Assembly (NCBI RefSeq): GCF_013744875.1
Contig: NZ_CP059399.1
Location: 8,246,001-8,310,000, forward strand
DNA: 64,000 nt
Direction of reading: 5' to 3'
Source of the DNA: Nocardia huaxiensis
GTDB lineage: Bacteria; Actinomycetota; Actinomycetes; Mycobacteriales; Mycobacteriaceae
Shown here in pieces: positions 55,106-61,387 of the stretch. Made by a program: the position numbers and the translations under genes. Every line of letters starts with the position of its first letter. Positions within the stretch are counted from its first letter, which is position 1. Under the pieces are notes generated by a model, which did not search any database, was not told where the DNA came from, and saw only the letters and a list, made by a program, of their open reading frames with translations.

Positions 55106-56215
55106 ATGGCCACTGGGGTGGGCCTGCGCATAGCCGACGACGAATGCGTCGTGGCTGTCGTGACCGGCGATGACGCCACACTCCCGGTGCACTACATCGT
55201 GCGCGAGTCGATCCTGCACATGTCCGAGGACGGCGACGCCGAACTGGGCGGCGAACCACCGGAAGGCCATTCGCACTCGATCGGCGGTTTCGTCTCCGCG
55301 GTGGGCGATCCGGCCGGCATGCCGGTGGACGACGGTGAGGCGTATCGCGCCGAGGACCTGATGGCCACGGCCGCGTTCTGCCTGATCAACCTGGCCGCCG
55401 AGCTGCTGAACGGCCCGGCCGAGTTCTATGCCGCGCATCCGGCCACCTGGCCCGAGGCCAATGTTCGCGCGCTACGCGAGGCCCTGGATTATCTGGGCCT
55501 GAAGTCCGTCGTCCTGGTGAGCGAACGGGATCTCCCGCAGCCCGACGCCGACACCGGAAAGTCCTACGCCTACAACGCCGCCCGCGCGGCCCTGGCGGCG
55601 GTGCTGGCCACGCCCGCCGGCCTCACCCCGCCCGACCCGACGGCCTCGACGGAGAACGCCGCCGACGTCACCGATGTGCTGCCCGCCCTGTCCTCGGTCG
55701 CACCGCTGGCGCAGGCGTATTCGGCGGCCTTCCCGGCCGCCACCACCGCCGAGCCCGCGATCGCCGAACCGGTCGCGATCGAGCCCAGAAGATCGCCGTC
55801 GCGCGCCAATAGGGGCCCGTACCTGATCGCCGCGGCGGCCGCCCTGATCGGTTTGCTCCTCGGTGGCCTCGGAGTCGCGACCGTGTTGCGGCAGGAGGAC
55901 GACACCCCGCCTCCGCGCGGCGAGGTCCGCTCCCAGCCGTCGCTGACCGAGAGCGCCCCGCCGCCCACTCCGGTGGCCCCGCCGGTCGCGTCGCCGCTCG
56001 AGCAGGAGCCGATTACCGAGGCTCCGGTCATCACCACCACGGTCGAACCGCCGCCCCCGACCACCGTGGAGACCCCGCCGCCGACCACCCGGCCGAGTAC
56101 GCCGACGACGACCTATCAGGCGCCGACGACCACCAACCGGTATCCGCAGATCCCCACCTTCGAGATTCCGGGCCCGCCGGTCCTGCAGGACCCGTGGGGC
56201 CGTACTCCGCGCTGA
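55106..56215 (+). CDS. Truncated Hsp70-like membrane protein with Pro/Thr-rich tail
   Basis: A 369-residue protein. Its N-terminal 160 residues correspond to the first part of the neighbouring Hsp70-like protein: GLRIADDECVVAVV aligns with LGITVGSSNTVAV, AEFYAAHPATW with ATIACYPAWW, and YLGLKSVVLVSE with AAGLDGVALVPE. It then stops, lacking the phosphate-2 and adenosine motifs, so nucleotide binding is unlikely. One membrane helix (about 236-260) and a Pro/Thr/Glu tail (TTTVEPPPPTTVETPPPTT) face outward. It starts 46 bases after iniR, probably the same operon. Function unknown; it may be a partner or decoy for the full-length protein. Confidence 0.72.
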   Translation: MATGVGLRIADDECVVAVVTGDDATLPVHYIVRESILHMSEDGDAELGGEPPEGHSHSIGGFVSAVGDPAGMPVDDGEAYRAEDLMATAAFCLINLAAELLNGPAEFYAAHPATWPEANVRALREALDYLGLKSVVLVSERDLPQPDADTGKSYAYNAARAALAAVLATPAGLTPPDPTASTENAADVTDVLPALSSVAPLAQAYSAAFPAATTAEPAIAEPVAIEPRRSPSRANRGPYLIAAAAALIGLLLGGLGVATVLRQEDDTPPPRGEVRSQPSLTESAPPPTPVAPPVASPLEQEPITEAPVITTTVEPPPPTTVETPPPTTRPSTPTTTYQAPTTTNRYPQIPTFEIPGPPVLQDPWGRTPR

Positions 56216-56319
56216 TTTCGTAGAGACCTTCGGGGGTTCTTGCCCTAAAGTGATGCGCTGACCGATGTTCCGCAAAGTAACCGGATCGTCGGTCTGCTGG
56301 TGCACTACGAAGGGACTCC

Positions 56320-57675
56320 ATGCGCAAGTTCATGGCGCGCCGCGCCGCGGTCAAGGCAGCCACCGTCGCTTTCGCTTCGGCCGTCTTCGTGAGTCCCCTG
56401 CTACCAACGGTTTCCGCGTCCGCCGACCCGATCCAGCTGGCCGCGGAGAATCTGCCGGCCGAACTGGTCCAGGCCATCGCGCGCGATCTGAAGATGACTC
56501 CCGCCGAGTACCTGGACCGCGCCGCGAAGGCCCAGCAATTGCGGGAATACGCCAGCGAATTCCGCACCGAACGCCCCGACGAATTCGCGGGCGCCTGGCT
56601 CGGCACCGACGGCAAACCGGTCATGGCGGTGACGTCCCTGGACGCGGCGCGCATTGCCGCGGAGGACGGTTACCAAACGCGCCTGGCTCCGATCAGCGCC
56701 GAGAATCTGGAAATTTCACTCACCCAGCTGAATTCGTGGATCGCCGAACTGCCCTTCGATCTGTCGAGTGCGATCAATTCGGTGGCCATCGACTTCCTCA
56801 ACAGTCAGCTGGTGCTGAGTGTGGCCAACACTCCGGCCGGCCATCTGCTGAACCTGCCCACGCTGCTCGCCAATATCAAGGTGATGCTGTCGCCGAACAG
56901 CGGCGGCCCGGTGGAGCGCCGGCCCATGGGCGGCGACACCTACATCAGCGCCCCGACCACGCTCGATGACTCCGCGCTGCAGAGCGTCGATGTGTGCTCG
57001 TTCGGTTTCAATGCCACCGACAGTGCGGGCAATCCCCTGAATATCAGTGCCGGGCACTGCAATCCGAATCTCGGCAAGTCCAACGACCAAGCCGAGGTCT
57101 ACCTGCCGAACGTGCGCGCGCTGGCCGCCAGCCCGCAGGTCGGCACGTTCGTGACCTCACGGCTGGGCGGTGCGGCCGCCCTCGACTATGCGGTCATCAA
57201 GCTCAATGACGCCGCGGTGCGCAATGGCATGGATCAGCCGAATGTGCGCGGCGCCAACGGAACCACGCTCACCATCACCGGTATCGCGAATCCGGTGACG
57301 GGCGCGCCGGTGTGCAAGTCGGGCCAATCGTCCACGTTCACTTGCGGTTTCGTGGTGGCGGATCGGGTGGAGACGCAGCTGTACACCACCGAGGGCCAGT
57401 CCAAGACGGTGCGCGGTTTCGCCAGCAGCGCCTGCACGCTGGGCGGCGATTCCGGTGGCGCGATCGTCTCGGGCACGCTCGCGCTGGGTATCACGAGTGG
57501 TTCGAATGCGGCCGACGCGCCGAATTGCAACGAGGCCAATGCCGCGCTGGCGCAGTACGGTGGCACCGCGACCCTCGGAATTCCGATCACCGCGATCCTG
57601 TCCGATATCGACGCCAACTCCGGCGGCGGACTGGGCAGTGGGATCCAGGTCCGGACCCGGCCGAACGCCGGCTGA
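56320..57675 (+). CDS. Secreted S1 family serine protease with prodomain, copy 1
   Basis: A 451-residue protease. Signal peptide (residues 1-36, ending VSASA), a prodomain (about 37-215) with LKMTPAEYLDRAAKAQQLRE like alpha-lytic protease precursors, and a chymotrypsin-fold domain. Catalytic His246 (SAGHC), Asp289 (ALDYAVI) and Ser378 (GGDSGGA) are all present. Several Cys can form disulfides. The prodomain probably helps folding and is cut off outside the cell. GAAGGGA precedes the ATG. A close relative follows. Confidence 0.88.
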   Translation: MRKFMARRAAVKAATVAFASAVFVSPLLPTVSASADPIQLAAENLPAELVQAIARDLKMTPAEYLDRAAKAQQLREYASEFRTERPDEFAGAWLGTDGKPVMAVTSLDAARIAAEDGYQTRLAPISAENLEISLTQLNSWIAELPFDLSSAINSVAIDFLNSQLVLSVANTPAGHLLNLPTLLANIKVMLSPNSGGPVERRPMGGDTYISAPTTLDDSALQSVDVCSFGFNATDSAGNPLNISAGHCNPNLGKSNDQAEVYLPNVRALAASPQVGTFVTSRLGGAAALDYAVIKLNDAAVRNGMDQPNVRGANGTTLTITGIANPVTGAPVCKSGQSSTFTCGFVVADRVETQLYTTEGQSKTVRGFASSACTLGGDSGGAIVSGTLALGITSGSNAADAPNCNEANAALAQYGGTATLGIPITAILSDIDANSGGGLGSGIQVRTRPNAG

Positions 57676-57832
57676 GCGGACTCGGGAGAAGGCGTCGGCA
57701 GGGCGCCTCCGGAAACTCGGCGCGACACGTTTCGATCTTGAACCCGACACGCCGATTGTTTGCGCAGGGAATACCCAATCGTCACCCTGCAATAAGTAGG
57801 CATAACGGGCTCGACACCATATAGTCCTGGGC

Positions 57833-59167
57833 ATGCTCCTGCCACGTATGCGCAATACCTCGCCGACCGCGGCCGGTCCGCGGTCCCTTGTTCGTAGAGC
57901 AGCGATCGCAGCGGCCGCGCTGCTGGTCGCAGGTCCTATGGCGGCGAGTGCGCACGCGGAGCCCGCGGCGCCGAACCTGCCCGCCGAACTGATCGCCGCC
58001 ATCACGCGCGATCTCAAGATCTCCCCCGCCGACTACCTGCAGCGCTCCGAGCTGGCCCAGCAGGTGGCGGCCTTCTCCACCACCGCGCAGCGCCAGTACC
58101 CGGATCTGTTCGCCGGCGCCTGGCTCGACGAGGCCGGCAAGGCCATCGTCGCCCTGGCCGACGGCCCCGGCATCGACGCGGCCCGCAAGGCCGTGCAGGA
58201 CGCGGGCTACACGGTCAAGGATGTCGCCAAGAGCGAATCCACCCTGCGCAGTGAGAAGAACGCCTTCCTGAAGTGGATGGAGGGCCAGCCCGCCGAGGTG
58301 TCCGGCCAGATTCGCGGCGTGGCCATCGACACCGTCAACAACACCCTCGCGGTGCGGGCGGACCAGATCGGCCTCCAGCTACCCGGTTTCGCGAACTCGG
58401 CACGCGTCATCGTGATGGCGGCCCCGCCGGTCGCCGGTGAAACCGTCGACATCCCCAAGGCCGACGCCATCGCCTCCACCGGCACCGGCGCGATCGCCGC
58501 GGGCGACGCCTACGCCTCGGTGGCCGGCCGCATGTCGCTGCGCTGCTCGATGGGCTTCAACGGCCTCGATCACGACAACTACGTCGTGAACATCACCGCG
58601 GGCCACTGCAACCCGAACATCGCGGCCACCAATGGCGGCGAGAACTCCCCCGGCGTGTTCGAGCTGGTGAACGACAAGGTCGGTCAGCAGCTGGGCCGCT
58701 TCGAGAAGTCGGTGCTGGGCAACCAGGACTACTCGATCGTGCGCGTCTTCGACACCACCGGTGATCGTTTCGAGAACAACCTGGTGCGCGTGCCGAACGC
58801 CGCGCCGATCGGCATCACGGGCGTGGCGATTCCGGTCGTCGGCGCTCCCGTCTGCAAGTCCGGTTCGCGGACCGGTTTCTCCTGCGGCACCGTGAACGCG
58901 GTGGACCAGACCGTCCAGGTCGGTGACCGGCTGCTCACCCAGTCCTTCTCCGCCAATATCTGCGCCCTGCCCGGCGACAGCGGCGGCCCGATCGTGACCG
59001 GCACCCTGGCCCTGGGCATCTCCAGCGCCTCGTCGGTCGCCGACTACCCGATCTGCGAGATCCCCAACCTGATCGGCCTGCTGACCGGCAACCAGCCGCA
59101 GCTGTTCGCCCAGCCGGTGAGCGTGGTGCTCTCCGACAACCCGGGTCTGCGCCTGTTCGGCAAGTGA
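57833..59167 (+). CDS. Secreted S1 family serine protease with prodomain, copy 2
   Basis: A 444-residue paralog of the preceding gene. Signal peptide ends near ASAHA; prodomain reads LKISPADYLQRSELAQQVAA; catalytic His258 (TAGHC), Asp299 (NQDYSIV) and Ser383 (PGDSGGP) are present. Conserved blocks VVGAPVCKSGSRTGFSCGT and SGTLALGI-like TGTLALGISS confirm common origin by tandem duplication, followed by strong divergence. The specificity pocket cannot be fixed. A perfect terminator follows, and 157 bases separate the two genes. Confidence 0.88.
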   Translation: MLLPRMRNTSPTAAGPRSLVRRAAIAAAALLVAGPMAASAHAEPAAPNLPAELIAAITRDLKISPADYLQRSELAQQVAAFSTTAQRQYPDLFAGAWLDEAGKAIVALADGPGIDAARKAVQDAGYTVKDVAKSESTLRSEKNAFLKWMEGQPAEVSGQIRGVAIDTVNNTLAVRADQIGLQLPGFANSARVIVMAAPPVAGETVDIPKADAIASTGTGAIAAGDAYASVAGRMSLRCSMGFNGLDHDNYVVNITAGHCNPNIAATNGGENSPGVFELVNDKVGQQLGRFEKSVLGNQDYSIVRVFDTTGDRFENNLVRVPNAAPIGITGVAIPVVGAPVCKSGSRTGFSCGTVNAVDQTVQVGDRLLTQSFSANICALPGDSGGPIVTGTLALGISSASSVADYPICEIPNLIGLLTGNQPQLFAQPVSVVLSDNPGLRLFGK

Positions 59168-59194
59168 TCCCCGGCAGGTAGTACGGAGCCTTCG

Positions 59195-59228
59195 AAAAGG
59201 CCGGTAGCTCAACAGCTACCGGCCTTTT
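59195..59228 (+). terminator. Intrinsic terminator after the second protease
   Basis: AAAAGGCCGGTAGCT and AGCTACCGGCCTTTT form a perfect 15-base stem with loop CAAC, ending in a T run: a classical rho-independent terminator. Confidence 0.93.
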
Positions 59229-59359
59229 GGTATGCAGGGCAACCTCATCCCTGCCACAAGGGGTGTAATCCGCTGAGGCAGCGCTGAGGCGGCAAACGGA
59301 CCCGAAGTGGTTGGCGCAAGGCGTATGCCGGGCGCCGCCGTGTCCGGCATCCTGGGAGT

Positions 59360-60199
59360 ATGTGTTTGGTGTTGGCCGGGTGGCAGGCACACCCGGAGTA
59401 TCGGTTGATCATCGCCGCGAACCGGGACGAGTTCTTCACGCGCCCAACGGAATCGCTGCGGGAATGGCCCGAAGCGCCGGGCCTGCTGGCGGGCCGGGAT
59501 CTGGGCGCGGGCAGCGGCGTTCCGGGCACCTGGCTGGGATTGGCGCAGGACGCGCAGCGCTTCGCGACGGTGACGAATGTGCGCGGCAAGAACGAGAACC
59601 GCACCGACGCCCGTTCGCGCGGGGCGCTACTCATGGACTTCCTGCACGGCGACATGAGCCCGGAGAAGTTCGTCCGCGACGCCGCCGCCGAGCCGGACGA
59701 CTACAACGGCTACAACGTGCTGGCCTCGGATCTGGAGACGCTGTGGTGGCACAGCAATCGCAGCGAACTCGCGCCGCGCGAACTGGCGCCGGGCTTCCAC
59801 GGCATCTCGAACGGGGCGCTGGTGGGGTCACTGGCCCCCGAGGGTGACGAAATACACACGGGCACTGCGACTCCCGCCTGGCCAAAAGTCCGCGAGGGCG
59901 TGCGCGGGCTGCGCGCGGTGGTCGCCTCCGACCCCGCGAATGTGGCGGGCTACCTGAAAGTGCTGTCCGACCGCACCCGCGCCGGCTTCGCCGAACTTCC
60001 CGACACCGGCCTCGGCAAGCTTCACGAGCGCACGGCCTCGTCCCGATTCGTCTCGCACCCCTTACACGGAACTCGTTGCAGCACAGTCCTACTGGTCCGT
60101 GAGGACGGCAGCTTCCGGATGACCGAACGCACCTGGTCCCGCTTCGGCCGCCGCAAGGGCACGGTGTCGTTCGAGGGCGTGCTGGATCTGCCCGCCTGA
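59360..60199 (+). CDS. NRDE (TANGO2) family protein
   Basis: A 279-residue protein of the NRDE/TANGO2 family. It begins MCLVLAGWQAHPEYRLIIAA and has the name-giving motif ANRDEFF (residues 20-26), then VTNVRG and SRGALLMDFL. Cys2 is conserved and becomes N-terminal after Met removal, as in Ntn hydrolases, so a hydrolase role is plausible. TANGO2 relatives have been linked to heme handling and lipid metabolism. It lies between two terminators and is monocistronic. Confidence 0.88.
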   Translation: MCLVLAGWQAHPEYRLIIAANRDEFFTRPTESLREWPEAPGLLAGRDLGAGSGVPGTWLGLAQDAQRFATVTNVRGKNENRTDARSRGALLMDFLHGDMSPEKFVRDAAAEPDDYNGYNVLASDLETLWWHSNRSELAPRELAPGFHGISNGALVGSLAPEGDEIHTGTATPAWPKVREGVRGLRAVVASDPANVAGYLKVLSDRTRAGFAELPDTGLGKLHERTASSRFVSHPLHGTRCSTVLLVREDGSFRMTERTWSRFGRRKGTVSFEGVLDLPA

Positions 60200-60206
60200 A
60201 AAACGA

Positions 60207-60242
60207 CATCGGCCCGCCCCCGACGAGCAGGGCGGGCCGATG
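60207..60242. terminator. Bidirectional terminator between NRDE gene and secreted protein gene
   Basis: CATCGGCCCGCC and GGCGGGCCGATG pair perfectly over 12 bases with a 12-base loop, between convergent genes. Confidence 0.85.
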
Positions 60243-60262
60243 AGGTTGGTACAGCTGGTGGC

Positions 60263-61015
60263 TTACTTGCCGCCGTTGGCCCACTTGGAGGTGCCGGGAT
60301 CGGCCTGCAGCGTCTGCATCAGCTCGATGCCGGCGGCCAGCAGGGTCGGGCCACCCACCGCGATGGTGCCGAGGATGCCGCCGATGGTGGCGCCGGTCGG
60401 CAGACCGACGATGCAACCGACGATGACGCCGATCAGGCCCAGCGCGCAACCGACGATCGCACCGATGGCGGTGCCGACGAAGGCGCCGATGGCGGTGGCG
60501 AGGCTGAACTGGCTGCCGAAGTTGGACATGGCGGCCTGGTTCTCGGACGGCGAAGCGATGTCCTTCACCTGCGCGTTGACGACCGGGTCGTTGGTCTGCA
60601 GGTTCACACCGAAGGTCTGGTCGGCGACCGGCTTGTATTCAGCCGGAGCGACCGGGGTGATCTCGAGCACCTTGCCGTCGTTCTTGAGCTCGGACTTCAC
60701 CGGGATCTCGACGCCGGCGATGGAGTACTCGAGCGGGAAGGAGATCACGGTGGCACCCGAGATGTCCTTCACGTTCACCAGCGACGGCAGCTTCTCCGGA
60801 GCAACGCCGTCCTCGGTGACCTCCGCCTTCTGCTCGACGACCTCGAAGGTGCCGTTCTTGAGCGTGGAGACGATCGTCTTGTCGACGAGCTTGGTGGAGT
60901 AGTTGATCCCCGCATCCTCGGCGGGAGCAGCAGGTTCAGCGTGCGCGACCGTCGTCCCGATGGTCATTGCGCCGATGACCAGGGCAGCCGCCGCAGTGGT
61001 GCTGCGAAACTTCAT
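60263..61015 (-). CDS. Secreted protein with C-terminal glycine-zipper hydrophobic domain
   Basis: A 250-residue protein. Signal peptide (MKFRSTTAAAALVIGAMTIG, cut near AHA), a soluble beta-rich domain (about 30-165), and a hydrophobic Gly-rich segment (about 175-235; AIGAFVGTAIGAIVGCALGL, GVIVGCIVGLPTGATIGG) with GxxxG spacing. Glycine zippers pack in membranes or form oligomers, so the protein may insert into the mycolate outer membrane. No family is recognised. The ATG at 61015 starts the signal peptide; the upstream frame is unlikely. Confidence 0.75.
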   Translation of the reverse strand: MKFRSTTAAAALVIGAMTIGTTVAHAEPAAPAEDAGINYSTKLVDKTIVSTLKNGTFEVVEQKAEVTEDGVAPEKLPSLVNVKDISGATVISFPLEYSIAGVEIPVKSELKNDGKVLEITPVAPAEYKPVADQTFGVNLQTNDPVVNAQVKDIASPSENQAAMSNFGSQFSLATAIGAFVGTAIGAIVGCALGLIGVIVGCIVGLPTGATIGGILGTIAVGGPTLLAAGIELMQTLQADPGTSKWANGGK

Positions 61016-61387
61016 TCGGTTTTCCAATCCATCATCAGGTATCCGCTGTGGCACCTCCGCCTCGCGAGGCCCAGGCTTCCCTCAGGCCGACCACGCGCGA
61101 ACGGTTCCTCCCCGAGCAATGTGAAGGTGCACACAGCTATTCGGACAGCGTGAGCTTAGTCCAAGCGAACTTCAGAAGCGAGATTGCTTTCATCCGGAAT
61201 GTCGGACCCGAAGTACAAGTAAGCCTGCCCTTTGTTGGGGTTCTGATTTGCCGGGATTTACAGTGCGGGAAAGCTCTGGACAGCTAAGTTACCGACGGGT
61301 AACTTACTGTCCGTTAGGATACGAGCCAATCAGGGCAGACCAGGCTGCCCGCGAGAAGGTTCGTTGAACCGGAGAAAGGTCGGCGAC
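61016..61387. promoter_or_regulatory. Divergent control region with a palindromic operator
   Basis: No coding frame is convincing in these 372 bases. They hold the start regions of the glycine-zipper gene (minus) and the iron-sulfur protein gene (plus). A perfect palindrome lies at 61285-61306. TTAGGAT at 61314-61320, eight bases past it, could be a -10 box for the plus gene. Confidence 0.5.
61285..61306 (+). promoter_or_regulatory. Palindromic operator upstream of the iron-sulfur protein
   Basis: TAAGTTACC-GACG-GGTAACTTA is a perfect 9-4-9 palindrome, 82 bases before the start at 61388. Its TTACC/GGTAA cores resemble sites of TetR-type regulators. It overlaps the likely -35 region, so repression is plausible. 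The regulator is not in this window as far as can be told. Confidence 0.6.
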
